The notes beneath the pieces are model-generated. The model was given only the letters and a program-made list of their open reading frames with translations. It did not search any database and had not been told where the DNA came from. The position numbers and the translations under genes were made by a program. From Mytilus galloprovincialis (Eukaryota > Mollusca > Bivalvia > Mytilida > Mytilidae), in contig NC_134842.1 in NCBI RefSeq assembly GCF_965363235.1, positions 2,507,112 to 2,571,111 on the forward strand: a DNA stretch of 64,000 bases. The letters are read 5' to 3'. Positions 36,378 through 49,640 of the stretch are shown one piece after another; position 1 is the first letter of the stretch, and each line of letters opens with the position of its first letter.

Positions 36378-36536
36378 ACTTACCTGCTACAAACTGTTCA
36401 TATCCTGCCATAACTGTAACAGTCCTAAGAACTTAACAGCTACAAACTGTACATATGCTACCATAACTGTAACAGTCCTAACAACTTACCTGCTACAAAC
36501 TGTACATATCCTGCCATAACTGTAACAGTCCTAACA
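36378..36536 (-). repeat. 53-bp tandem triplication covering the end of LHFPL exon 1 and its splice donor
   Basis: Three 53-bp units start (plus-strand reading) at 36378, 36431 and 36484. Each contains the last exon-1 codons and the exon/intron junction. Units one and three carry acttacctgct, which on the minus strand is AGCAG|GTAAGT. The middle unit has acttaacagct, which destroys the GT. So two good donors exist, but only the one at 36490/36489 is reached before the in-frame stop at 36458. Confidence 0.85.
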
Positions 36537-36859
36537 ACATCACATGGTATACACGATGTACAGACAGCTAATAATGCTCCGCACGAAAGTAGGACACATC
36601 CAGCTCCATATAAAACACACGCCGCCTGCCATGCTCCAGAAGGCAAGTTTCCCAAATTGAAATATCCACCATAAAACTCACATTCCTGTTTTAAGCTTCC
36701 TCCGGGAAATACTGTTCTTGATAAACACAAACTTATCATTCCAAACGTATCTAACAGATTGGAACCAACAAGCCACACAGGCTGAACGAATGCATACGTA
36801 GTTAAACCGGAAACCAGAACTGACAGAAAAGCCCAGATTATTAGAACGGGTGATATCAT
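36490..36859 (-). CDS. LHFPL-family tetraspan protein, coding exon 1
   Basis: This exon encodes residues 1-123 of a predicted 194-residue four-pass membrane protein of the LHFPL (lipoma HMGIC fusion partner-like) family. Visible are transmembrane segment 1 (about residues 5-25), an extracellular loop with cysteines at 45 and 60, the stretch LPSGAWQAA (72-80) that resembles the family's loop-1/TM2 border, TM2 (about 79-99), a short Cys-rich turn and the start of TM3 (about 108-123). The ATG at 36859 is the first after an in-frame TAA ten codons upstream, and has G at -3. The exon ends GTAGCAG|GTAAGT at 36490/36489, a strong donor in phase 1; reading through it meets a stop at 36458. LHFPL proteins are membrane organisers (vertebrate LHFPL5 works in hair-cell mechanotransduction), but the role in molluscs is not known to me. 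Membership is inferred from the combined product, and which family member it is cannot be decided. The 3' end of this exon is the innermost unit of a 53-bp triplication. Confidence 0.82.
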
Positions 36860-37892
36860 GTCCTTAGTAAGATCATCGTTGGCTTGTTATATCATAGAAC
36901 AATTATTCCATAGTCTATAAAGTAAATTGAGCAGTTAGTATAAAGACTATACAGTGCTGTTGTTTGCACAATTTTAGTGATAATATGCCATATTTGTACA
37001 ATAAAAACGCACTTGTCCAATTACTTTACATTTTAATAGTAATTTTTTTAGATTTTTTATCCTTAAATTTAATCTTTTTAGCAGGAAGACATTGCAGTCT
37101 TACTTCTCGTTAACTCCAAAATTTAGAGTTGTTTTAATTGTTTAATTGATCAAACAAAGTATAAAAAAAAAGCAAAGCAATGTGTCGATTCCCCAACCAT
37201 GCACGTGGTGATTCCCTAATCACCCTACAGATCGATATAATTGTTGCATTTTTCTCAGTTATTCGGAGGCTAGCTGTTGATTCACATTATATTTAGTCTG
37301 TGTTCGATTATCAACGATGAATAGATGATAGCATTAACGGAATTTAATAAAGTAAGGATCATTATTTCAGGCTCAAGTTTTCTACTTTTAACACAGAGAC
37401 ATCGTATAAAGTATGGATTATTAAAGACTGATAAATGTTTTACTTTTGCATAATAATGTGATTATCTTGTTTGGTAATTCAGCAATCTCATTAACAGATT
37501 GAGTTATAATGGAGATAGATGGTTTGAAATTATTTAAACACGATGATTCTGGTAAAAGTCTGTGTAATCAGGCAATCTCAAATTAAAAGTTCGATAAAGT
37601 CTTCCAGCGATTGTTTAGACGGCATGATTCAGCTGTAAATAGAGATCGTGAGCTTTCTAGTGACTTATGTCTAGCAACAAAAGGTTTGACGCGACGTCTG
37701 TCAAATATTTGTCTGTAATTCTATTGTGATTTTATATTTAACCCTTGGTCAATCCCTGTATTGCCCCTCTTTTTATGATGTATTGCAATCTTTTTATTCA
37801 GGAATTCTTTGGGTAGATCTTAATAGATAGTAGTTTAACTGACAATAATACCATGTTTTTGTATGGTTTACCAATAAATACTGTCATATTTA
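36860..37892. other. Upstream region of the LHFPL gene
   Basis: This should hold the promoter and 5' UTR of the LHFPL gene (minus strand), but no TATA or initiator could be assigned with confidence. An upstream non-coding exon cannot be excluded. No gene seen. Confidence 0.4.
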
Positions 37893-38712
<820 letters not shown>

Positions 38713-40544
38713 CTATATTTCAACTAGTTAATTTAGATATAAAGGCCTTCCCATGCGGTTTATATAGGTTTGTGATCAAAATCTCTAAAAACATGACATT
38801 AATGAGTCTTTGAATTTCACAACACATAGAACTGCGAATATAAAACAGACTTTGAAATATAGAAAATTAAGGAATTTTACACAGATACACAGTCAGTAAC
38901 CTTTAGAAAGACCTTGATTGAAATTAAATACATTTATGAGTAACCCTACCACTTTCATAACTCTTTAAGTATTCTGACAATAATTCATATGTACCTGTAT
39001 ATCTTACTTTTGGTTCTAGTATCTTTATTATTAAAATTTATTTATCTGACCAGTAATTACATTATATAAGAAACAATCTTCGCAAGTTTATAAAATTCTT
39101 TCGGTGAGTTCTGTATCTAGTGGACGCACGATCTTTGGGCTGTCGGTAATAAAACTTTACTCAGTACTCGAAGCACAAAAATCATGCTCGAAATATGAAA
39201 TCCAACGTTTTGATTGGTTGATTGCGGATTCTGAGTACAAAAAAAATACTTGACAGTTTTATGACCTCAAGACTTTTATTCATTACTCGGAGTACGAAGT
39301 GCTTGAAACTCTAATCAAGAATGTGATTGGTTGAATTCGCAGTCTAGGTAAAATATATTTTATGAATGCAAGGCTTCTTTTGTTGAAGCTTGATCTAATT
39401 GGGTAAAGTAGGTTGTGGATTCAAACCAAGGCCGGGTAGAACCACAAACGTTAAAACTGGTATTTGCTGGTTCTCCGCTAAGTACTCGGCATCACGAAAT
39501 AAGTACTAAGACTGGTTGACTCGGAGTCAAAATATTACTTCAGAGTAGATTAACCATACTGCCTGTGATCTGTTACCTTGTGAGATAAACAACGTAACAC
39601 GCTAAAGAGGCAACTCAGAATATTGGTCTATAAATGTGCAAAGCAGCTTTAATTAGATATAAGAAAATGTTACACTTTGGAAAAGTAATGTTCCTATTGC
39701 ATTGACACATTTATCGTCCTGAATATGCATTTGATTAGCTGCTGAACACAAACTTCACAGTCATCCATCATTATCATTTAGTGCGCGCCTTTAATAGGCA
39801 ATAACATACTAGTTATCGTTGGTGTTTTCTTCAATTCTAAGATTTCATTTGATATTATGGGCTTTTTTTTTTACTACAATTTGATTTGACTCTAGGACAT
39901 TTTCCATTAAAGACTTTTCATTATGTGTAATTTGATTTAAAAAGCTAGTTCTTCACATACGGTATTGTAAATTAGAGTTGGTTTGCACATAACAGGGCTA
40001 AGTAAATTGACTTTGATTATTTCCAGCCATATATGCAGGATAATAATAAGTCCCTGGGAGAATACACTTACTACCTATAAACAGTAATTGGATTTACATG
40101 AATAACAGTTAAACAGTCAATCTACAAGTGATTGATTCTTTATCAGTATTGATAGCCGCATTGATAAAGTTTCTTTTTTTGCATCTTTAGAGGAAATTTG
40201 ATTTATCTAGAGATCTGTAAATCTACAATCATATTAAATCAACTATATACATATAAACTTGTCCGTAAGAAATATATACATATAAACCTGTCCGTAAAAC
40301 ACTCTGTAATTATTCGATCTCCTCATACGAAATTCTTGTCCATAGAAATTAACCTACGTTATTATTTGGTTTTCGCATAAGCCTTTCTCGTCGTAGGAAA
40401 CTTCAATGTTATTTTGGTCTTTTCATAAGACTCTATTATATTCCTATCTAGTTGATAAATATTTCATCTGATAAATTGTTTAAATTGAAAATGAATAATA
40501 TGTATTTTGAACAATGTATATCTAAAGTAAGGATGTTCTTCTCC
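38713..40544. other. Non-coding spacer
   Basis: At 39140-39540 several imperfect, partly inverted tracts of the kind tactcggagtac recur, two of them beside gattggttga. A 26-bp doublet with tatacatataaac lies at 40245-40300. No gene recognised. Confidence 0.45.
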
Positions 40545-40840
40545 CAGGAATAGATTTCCTTAGCCGTATTTGGCACATTGTTTTGGGAATTTTGAGTCCT
40601 CAATGCTCTTCAACTTTGTACTTGTTTTGCCTTACAACTATTTTGATCTAAGCGTCACTGATGAGTCTCATGTAGACGAAACGTGCGTCTGGCGTATTAA
40701 ATTATAATCCTGGTACCTTTGATAACTTTTTACACCACTGGGTCGATGCCACTGCTGGTGGATGTTTCGTCCAAGAGGGTATCACCAGCCAAGTACTCAG
40801 CACTTCGGTGTTAACATGAATATCAAGCAAGAGCCTAGTT
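40545..40840 (+). repeat. R3 repeat
   Basis: Contains gtagacgaaacgtgcgtctg, ttacaccactgggtcgatgc and cagcacttcggtgttaacat: one near-complete monomer in plus orientation. Confidence 0.78.
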
Positions 40841-42009
40841 GTGTGTTGTCTATGGCAACCAATATCCTGGTAGGCTCTTTTAAATGAACGAAGAAAACCG
40901 AAAATAAAGGTCATTATAAATGCTTTGAAAATAAGATAATATATGATTTTTTTTATAAAAAAGCTACAAGGGTTGACAATATGGTATAGAAACTTGGTCA
41001 TTCCTTCGACTTCTCTATTCTTGTAATGAAATCCTCTCTAGAAAGCGCGTTCGTTATGTTCTCATTGGTGTATTAATAGGCAGCCACTTCAAGTCAGAAT
41101 GGGAACGTTACATGTTACGCTCACTGGACATTCAATAATTACGCTTGCAACGACTCTTTGAGGGGTGCGTACAACACAATACTGCACCAAATCACATAAC
41201 AGTTTTAACATCATTTAATGTTCATACGTATCAATGACTTCCTGTGATTTCCATTGTGAAATAGTCAATCTAAACGGTGACGGTCAATGTATTGTACTTC
41301 CTGTTAATATAAGCATTTAATGACAGACGCGATGATTACAATATTCCTCTACTTAATGAAACGTCAATTATATGACCACACATTTTAAATTGCATGGGAA
41401 AAAAAATAAAAATAAACTGCCCGTAAATAGGAGCACTTACCGTTATAGTTTTCCGATTATTTTATTATCCAGAAAAGACAAGTGCTGAATATGTAAACAG
41501 GAGATTATTCAGAAACCGTTGTATGATATTGGAATACCTTATACTATTGATACTGTATTTACTACAGATCAGGTTTTGATACTGTAACCATGGCTCTTTA
41601 TCTGAAAACAAATCTTTAATACAAGGGAGTGACCTAAGTCTTTTTTATATTTCTGGAGAGAGTGGGGATACATTCATAAGAAAATTATGATAGCAAATCA
41701 TACTGTATATGTTTAACTCCCTCAAGAGGAATATTTCGTGATATGTCAATTGAATGTTAAAATTTAGAAAAAAATTTCTCACACTTTAGAATTATTTGAT
41801 TTCCTGCGAAATAAAGCGAAAGAAATGTCCTCACAACTCTACTATAGAATACTTTAATTGCTTTCCATGATTAGCAAATTCTACTTTTGAAAGTATTTGT
41901 GTAATTATTTCGAACTTAGTTAAACAGTCTACCTTACTATAAATGATTAAAGTAATTACAATTAATTAAAATGGTTTTGAGTTAGTAAGTTTGTTGATGG
42001 AAATGTAAA
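40841..42009. other. Non-coding spacer
   Basis: No gene or known repeat recognised in this AT-rich stretch. Confidence 0.45.
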
Positions 42010-42275
42010 AGAAGATATGGTATAATTGCCAATGAGACAACCAAAAATAACAGATAAATTAACATTTATAGGTCGCTGTACGGCCTTCAGCAATGAACAA
42101 AGTTCATACCGCATAGTCAGCTATAAAGGGCCCCAAAATGACAATGTAAAACAGTTCAAACGAGAAAACTAACGGCCTAATTTCTAAAAAAATTGGAAAA
42201 AAAAATAAACAAAAAAACACATAAACAAACGACAACCACTGAATTAAAGGCTCATGAAAAGCCGATAACACTGAC
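42010..42275 (+). repeat. R2 repeat
   Basis: atggtataattgccaatgag, ctgtacggccttcagcaatg and ataaagggccccaaaatgac in the family's order, ending in A-rich sequence and ataaacaaacgacaaccact. Confidence 0.8.
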
Positions 42276-42599
42276 ATCCGAATGCGGTATAAAGATATGA
42301 AATAATGTAATTAGTATAAATGTTACGTTTGCTGTTGACTATATGTATTTATATAACGTTTTTTTTCTATGTTTAGAGCCTGAACTTTCTTCAAGAAGAT
42401 TGACCTAGAAAATCGCATCAACACTTCGAATTCCGTTATACGAATTACAAATGTACTTAGCTGACAGAAAAAGCTACATTCTAAATTCGCTTCTTTTATT
42501 CTACAGGTACTAGTTTAACAACGATACCTGTGTAATTATGTACTGTAAAACGCTTTTGGTCAACAAGAGAGCATCAGATGCTCTCGGATTAAAGGAAAA
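42276..42599. other. Non-coding spacer
   Basis: Nothing recognised. Confidence 0.45.
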
Positions 42600-42812
42600 T
42601 TCAATTGGTTTAGATGTTATATTTGTTATTCTCATTGGATTTTTTCTAAAGCTTAGTCCGTTTCTGTGTGTGTTCCATTTTAATGTTGTGTCGTTGTTTT
42701 CCTCTTATATTTAATGCGTTTCCCTTAGTTTTAGTTTGTTATCCCGAGTTTGTTTTTTGTCCATGGATTTATGAGTTGTGAACAGCGGTATACTACTGTT
42801 GCATTTATGAAA
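42600..42812 (+). repeat. R4 repeat, near-complete copy
   Basis: Contains agtccgtttctgtgtgtgtt, ttgtgtcgttgttttcctc and gaacagcggtatactactgt. Other copies lie at 21580, 52045, 58990 (+), 20876 and 59936 (-). Confidence 0.78.
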
Positions 42813-43315
42813 AGAGCACTTAAATTCATTAAATTTAATCAAGAGATAGACAAATCTGAGAGCTTCGAATAATTCTCAGTATAGACTAAACCTTTTCTCA
42901 AAATGGTCGTAATAAATTATATTCCATGTCATCAAATAAGAGGTACCTATTGAGGTCGGAATACCCTATATGGTTTCCCTTCCTTGTATTGAGAAGAAGT
43001 GACGAATTATTCTCCTTTTTATAAACTTTTTCTTTAACAAAAATGACAATCAATTTTTGGTATTGTTTTTGCTTTTGTTCTTTCTTCTAAGGAATAAATC
43101 AACAACCGAAAAACATAATGGAAAGGAAATAAAAAATGTATAACAAGATCGGATTTAATATATTTTAATAATTTACTTTTGGATGTAACGTGTCTTCTGA
43201 TTGGTTGACGTTATTTTGTTATCAGCCCATATACATAATTAAGTCATGTGACCGTGACGTCATCATCGTTTTTTCATGATTTTCTAAGGTTTAAAATGGA
43301 ATTTAGAATTAAATT
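42813..43315. other. Non-coding spacer
   Basis: Includes a tgattggttgacgttat... gtgaccgtgacgtcatcat stretch beside the following foldback that may belong to the same element. No gene. Confidence 0.4.
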
Positions 43316-43457
43316 ATAAGAAATGACTGTAATATTTGTTTCTGTCTATTCGAAATAACATAAACAATGCTACGCTACGCGGGTTATTTAACAGTGTGCA
43401 TCACATTGTTTATGTTATTTTTTCATAGACAGAAAAAATATTATAGTCATTCCTTAA
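43316..43457. mobile_element. Foldback/MITE-like inverted repeat, about 140 bp
   Basis: aagaaatgactgtaatattt...tctgtctatt and gaaataacataaacaatg on the left are inverted on the right (cattgtttatgttatt, agacagaaaaaatattatag, tcattcctt). The arms are about 55 bp with small bulges. No target duplication was fixed. Confidence 0.7.
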
Positions 43458-43934
43458 TTAATTTTTCATTGATATAGAAAACATGACAATTATTTTAAAA
43501 TAATTAACTGATATATTTAAAATAAATATAAAGCAAAGTCTATGTGTACTGTTAAAGTCGACGTGCTGCAGCAAAACAATTTACAATTACATAGAACAAC
43601 AACCTTATACACTTGGAAATAAGCTTGTTATTTTGTTAATAAGTAAACAGCTACTGCCATACCCAACGCCTTTAAGAAGACATACGTGTTTTATCTGTTA
43701 TAAATAACATACCTTGTTTAGACAAATATAACAGATCCATTAATGCCGTGAACAAAACCGTCAATATGTTTTAAAAAAAAAAGTCATTATATCCCAAACG
43801 CGATAGAACCGACTTTGAATGTAACTAACATGTTTCAGAGCCTTTTATATTCAGTAAGTAAGTTTTACATGAGAGTTAAGTTGAAGCGGAAGACAAATCA
43901 ATAAATCCGCGGGAAAGCATTTGTAGCAACATTT
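43458..43934. other. Non-coding spacer
   Basis: Nothing recognised. Confidence 0.45.
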
Positions 43935-44095
43935 GGGAAATCAAGAAATCGAGAAATCGGGAAATTCGAAAATCGAGAAACTGATAAATCTGGTTATCGA
44001 GAAATCGGGAAATCGGGCAATCGAAAAATCTATTTCTCGTTTTCCCGTTTTGCTTTCATGATTTTTCGATTTCACAATTTCTCAATTTCGCATCC
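43935..44095. repeat. gaaatcggg-type short repeats with an inverted arm
   Basis: About ten imperfect repeats of gaaatcgggaaatcgag type (43935-44030) face a complementary arm tttctcgttttcccgtttt... gatttttcgatttc (44030-44095), so the stretch can fold on itself. Confidence 0.7.
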
Positions 44096-45589
44096 GGCCA
44101 CCATAAGTTCTCCCTCAAGTTTGGTTTTTGTTGTTGTTTTACTTTATGACATTCGCGAATAGTTTATATGACGCTATGGTAACATTTGATAAATGATGAA
44201 ATTAGAACAAGCAAATCACAAGTTGACTAAAAGTAGAAAAATCAAATCACAAACCAAACCAACCTAACAAATGCCTAAAATTAAAATTAGATTAGGATAC
44301 CAGACCACAAAAAGTAATTAAAAAAGTCTGAAAAATAAAAACTAAAAATGAGTAATAAGGTTTTTGGAATGACTTTACATTTGTGAAATGTTCATTTATG
44401 TGGTCCCTCCTTGGCTTTTTTTTTATTCAACTTCATCTCTCCCTGCCTATTTTGTTTAACTTTACCCTCAAAGTCTATTCTGTTAACTTCTTTTCTCTAT
44501 GGCTGTTCTCTTTAACTTCGTCCCTCCATGGTTTTTCTGTTCAACGTCGAGAACTGGGAATGTGGGAACTGAATCTGTATCAATCATGTTAATACTAAAG
44601 TACATAGCACCGACAAAAGATCACCACCCAGATAATATGCATGTCTACAGACATTATAGAGGAGAGATCTTTTCTAACATTATTGTAGGCCATTAAATTA
44701 TCTAGCATGGTCAGTTAAATGCCAAGCTTGTTCATGTTAAATTGGAAAAACGTGTATTATATTGATGCGTGTTAAATTATCTTTGAAAGGACTATAAACG
44801 ATTGCCTAAATAACTTAGAAATGACAGTAATTTTACGTTTTATTTATTGTTTGTAGGAAATAAAAGATAAAATGTCTGTATGAGATAAAAGTTTAATTGC
44901 TGCTGGTAATTATCAAATATGTCCAATAAATAATATATACGAATAAATCAAAATAGGCCCCTTTAAATGTCTCTATTAGGAATATTGAAAATTAAGAAAA
45001 GGAGTCTCTTAAATATAGTTTTTTTACTCGATATTAAGAAAATATCTTGCAATGCTGCAGAAACCAATGATCATTCTCGTAACATATGAATGTTATATGC
45101 AAGTGCGGGGATACAGACATTGTAGAGAAGTGAATGAGATGATTGGTAAGAACAGAAAGAAGATATTTTTCCAAAAATCTCCGCTCAAGCAGTTGCTACG
45201 GTCGTCTTTCACTTGCAGTGAGGTAATACTCTTTTATTAAGTACTGAAGCCCTCACATGGACTTTGAGATGAAGAACAGTAATAAAACCGCTGTTCATTT
45301 ACTTTTCTGTGAAGGATCATGAATACCCAATATCCTTTGTTTTTCTATTGTACTTGTAAAAAGAGCAAAAAAAAAAACAAAACAAAAACAGATCAGATTT
45401 TTCTGATGTAAGTGCCTAGTCTTAATACATAACCCCATTATTTTATGAATTTCATGTCGCTCAGTCGTAAATTTTCTATATAGGGTGTTGCAGATAGTTG
45501 TTTTTCGTTTATCGTTATTTGTCATCACGATGCTGTCGGTTATTTCGTCGACATTTCGTTCTCTCTCTGAAACCTCTACTCTCTTTTTT
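44096..45589. other. Non-coding spacer
   Basis: Several overlapping short open frames without family signatures. The frame at 45295-45630 runs through repeat sequence (R2-related) and is not called. Nothing else seen. Confidence 0.45.
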
Positions 45590-45722
45590 CTCTGTCCAGT
45601 GTTGAGCCAAGGTTTCGTATTGAAGACCATATTTTTACCTACAGTGTTTGTTTTTTACAAATTTTGACATGGATAGAGAGCTCCTTTCTCATTGAAACTT
45701 ATACCACATCTTCTTATAAACA
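45590..45722 (-). repeat. R2-related fragment
   Basis: ctgtccagtgttgagccaag through ataccacatcttcttataa, the left end of R2 in minus orientation with an extra joined sequence upstream (45420-45590). Confidence 0.55.
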
Positions 45723-47544
45723 AATTACTGTAATAACAACGATAACTTTGTGTGCTGATGAGGGACTACTAGTTTTAAGGTATATATGTAAGGAGATACT
45801 GTTGCTATCATGTGTACTATGTAACAACAGATGAAACCGGACCTTGTATTTTCATTAAACCAAATGTCTCCCTTTCTGTTCTATTTCTGTTTTACCCATA
45901 TGTAATTTTTATTCATAAAACAGCTTTATATTTGACTTGTCTAATATTTCCTGCTATATTTTTAGAATCAGATAAATGGTGATATAATATATTCCCTGTA
46001 GCTATCCGATTAAATGGTTGAACAATTGTCTCGTGACATTGATATGTGTGCTCAGCATATTACACAGTTAACAAGTATAAGATTTCAAAACTGATTACAT
46101 TTGGAATCAACGGGAGTGGTTCCGAATGCAATAAACATGTTTCTCCCGCCTTTTATTCTCAGTTACAAGTTAAACATAAGAATTAAGTGGTATCGGAAGG
46201 AGGATCAATAAATCCACAGGAAAACCATTTGTTAAAATATCTGGTCGAGAAAAGATTCAATCAAAGTCAGGTGCGAAAGGATTTCCACAGCATTTCACAA
46301 GTAAGCAATTATCAAGTGAAACTTTGTAAAACATTATTACTGTTTAGTTGCATTAAAACATGGATAAATGATGTTATCAAAGATAAATAAATGTTCAGTC
46401 TGGAAACACCATATAAATGATAAAAATGCAGCACTACGAAAAGGACATGGACACACAATTCTGATGATGTTTTTATAGTTACGGTCGTGTTTGTTTTCGA
46501 CATGAAAAAAAGAAACTGATCAAACTTTGATATTACAAAATCGTGTTAGTGTTTTTAACAGTTTCCGTTAAACAGTCGTTCGTTTCGTAAATATCCTTAC
46601 GACTGCAATAAATTTTAAATCTTGAACAATTCAATATATGGAACTTTTGTTATATCTGTCTTAATTGTAAGATTTTGTAAAAAGCAAATCTGGGTCTGAC
46701 ATATGATGGAGGAGATATCAAAGGGAGAACCAGTAACAATATGTGGTTTGATTGATTGATTGTTGGTTGCTGAACGTTTGACTGGAAATACATTTAAGAA
46801 TGTTCAGGATGAGAAAAACTTTACAATAGGTACATAGGTATGTCCTTTTATAGAGATCGTCTTTGATGCAGATATGGTAAACTTGGACTACCACTGGATA
46901 ACGAGGGTATATTGGATAGCGATTGCAAGGTTTGCTATCATCAACGTCTGGAACAATAAAAGAGTTATTGCATGGTTTCTTGACGTGGCTTCGTACTTTT
47001 ACATCCAACACAACAAAACGGACTCCCACTATTGCAGGGTTTTTACAATTGGTTGTCAATAATATTTTTCATTTAAGCCAGGATGACACTTAAGTATTTA
47101 CTTAGTCAGTATGTCCGTAGTTTTATTCATTTCAAGTTTAAAGGGAACAGTATATAGTCGCGAAACTTTGACTTATTCTGTAAGAGTATATCAAATGTAT
47201 AGCTAAACTTCTAGTTAACGGACTGTTTTTTGTATGATAAAGTCTGCGAAGAATGGATTTGTTTACGCTAAAAGCACGTTTCGTCTACAAAATATAAAAC
47301 AAAATGACTAGGGTTTCTAATGAAATCATTTTCCTTGATGACTATTCTAAAACCAAATGCACTATTAATTTATGTCCACGCAACTGCATCGTAAATCACT
47401 TATTACTCTAAAATTGTGACGTACATATACATTTTTTGCACATATACCGGTATGTTTTGTCAAATTATTGTCATTTAGCTGACAATTTTCTAAACAACAT
47501 ATCTATGTAGTGAACAGAACAAAAGTTTGTTTGTTAGATCGAAG
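45723..47544. other. Non-coding spacer, with one unexplained open frame
   Basis: A Cys-containing open frame of 113 codons without a stop lies on the minus strand at 46718-47059, overlapped by a 62-codon plus-strand frame. No homology or splice signals were recognised, so it is not called a gene. An R3 scrap (gcacgtttcgtctacaaaat) occurs at 47273. Confidence 0.4.
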
Positions 47545-47700
47545 CATGGCATGATTGACAATGAGATAACTATCATTAGACCTGATGACAAGTTTCTAAA
47601 CAACTGCTGGTCAACGCTCGGCTTTCAACAATGCACCTAACCAAACCGTAATACAATATATGAAAGGCCCCGGGATACAATTGTGAAAAAGTAACGACCT
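47545..47700 (+). repeat. R2 repeat, diverged fragment
   Basis: gcatgattgacaatgagata, caacaatgcacctaaccaaa and aaaggccccgggatacaatt follow the R2 order with heavy divergence. Confidence 0.5.
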
Positions 47701-47989
47701 GAGGTAAGATACAGGTGTACAAGTAATAAAAATACGCTAACAAATTAATTGTAAGGTAAAATATAACATCTGATATACAGGCTCCTTGTTGAGATAAATA
47801 CACAAAGAATATGACACGGTTTAACTTTATCATTAGCGCTTAAACCACCTGTAATCTCAGACAGTTGTGTTACAACACAGCAAATATGATTATTTCATTA
47901 TGGACTCATCTGGATGCAAATAATATTCATGTTTGTTTTATTGTTTCTCTTTTGATATTTTGTGGGGATGTTTCGGTAGTGAACTCTCA

Positions 47990-48655
47990 GCTAGTAAGTC
48001 CTTGTAGCATGATTTTTCACAAAAAATTCATTGTCAAATGTAATCTCGTCTGTCTTTGATCTAGGACCAATGAATGGGCTAGTCGCACCTTCAATGCATC
48101 CATTGACAATGAATGCATATGAAATTTTGGATCACTGTTTGTTGTGAAATATTTTGTTTTGTGATTTTTGAGTGAAACTTCACTTTCCTTTTTTAATCAG
48201 GTGGTTCTTATACTTAACAGACGGAATATTTACAGTTAATAGTTCGTTTTAATACTTGCCCCTCCCATGTAACAGGGTTAAACGTGATTATGAACGATCA
48301 ATTCTCCTGTTTTTTGTGCAGATGTAGTGGTCTAGCGTAGACTTTAATGAACTTTTTGCAAATCAGTCCTTTCACTATAATTTTTTCTAAAAATTTCAAT
48401 GTTGATTATACTCCGTCGTCGACCGATGAATGTGTTTGACCTAATTTCAGTGCACCCCTTGACAAATACTGCTTATGAAACCTAGATCACTGTTTGCTGT
48501 CTAAAATTTTATTGTTTTGTGATTTTTGTTTTAAACATCCTTTACCTTTTAAATTTGGATGGTTCATCCGTTGACTTGTTCATATTATAATTCGTATATT
48601 AAACAGTTGTTTAAATACACGGAATATTGACAGCTAATAGTTCGTTGATTTATGA
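47990..48655. repeat. Diverged tandem pair of about 270 bp
   Basis: 47990-48260 and 48385-48650 share, in order, gaccaatgaatg or gaccgatgaatg, ttgacaa, gatcactgtttg, tgttttgtgatttttg, and ggaatatt-acag-taatagttcg. The unit start is about 390 bp apart. No coding frame is kept between them. Confidence 0.6.
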
Positions 48656-49149
48656 GGAATACAATATATATCGTCTTTGGATTTGATAAGGAAACTGTAA
48701 TTGACTGATATCAATACCACTGCTGAAGTTCAAGCAATTGATTTTTACAATTAAAAATAATTAGACCGGATGTAGTTTATTGAATTGAAATCTAAAACGC
48801 AATAACGACGGCGTCATGATTCTTTTCTTGGTTGAAACAAATCAGATAAAAAACAAAGTAGTTAGGGGATATTGTTTGAATTTCAAACTATAACTTTATT
48901 AAGTATTTAATACTTTTACACTTTTGTCAACAATTAAAGGGAATTTATATTAGTATCGTTTGTTTTATTTGATTTAATAAGCTAGTTATAATCTAATCAT
49001 CTGTAAGGGAATTTTTTAGGTCTAAAAAGACATCAACGATTTGCATTAACTAATTGTGACACAGAAGTTGACTTTAGAATATAGTAAGAATTTAAAAAAT
49101 TCTAAACTCCGAGGAAAATTCAAAACGAAAAGTCCCTAATCAAATACCA
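48656..49149. other. Non-coding, junction region before copy B
   Basis: Sequence before about 49150 shows no match to the window's first bases. An R5 fragment (ggaaaattcaaaacgaaaag) ends at 49150, just before homology to copy A begins. Confidence 0.5.
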
Positions 49150-49519
49150 AAGACAATGTTCGTAAAGGTATATCATTTGTTTTCAAACCCCATTAAGTAA
49201 CGTGTCATCAATTGTTGACTCCATCAGATAGATAAACTTGTACAATCTCAGATACAAATATATTTTTTATGGGTTTATAATTGAAACTATCACTCTGGCG
49301 ATGATAATGGACATGATTAGACCCGGTTAATCGAAATTACTGTCTGGGTTGTGCTTGTGTATATAACTTTTTCAAATACTATGTCATTATATCGGATGGG
49401 CTTGCATTATTCTGTTTCCTGAATAATATTTGCAGAGAAACCTCATTAGATTTCTTAAATGAATATTTCACTATATACAAGTTGTACGTTTTGATGTTCA
49501 ATAGAAGTAGAATGACAAA

Positions 49520-49640
49520 AATATTGAACTCCGATGAAAATTCATAACAGAAAGTCCGTAATCAAATGGCAAAATCAAAAGCTCAAACACATCAAACGAA
49601 TATACAACAGCTGTCATATTCCTGACTTTGTACATACTTG
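49520..49640 (+). repeat. R5 repeat fragment
   Basis: tcaaatggcaaaatcaaaag and caactgtcatattcctgact type tracts, also at 49095-49150 (partial) and in a longer copy at 51297-51600. Confidence 0.6.

Noticed and set aside
45295..45630. 111-codon minus-strand frame
   Set aside because: Runs through R2-related repeat sequence; no domain recognised.
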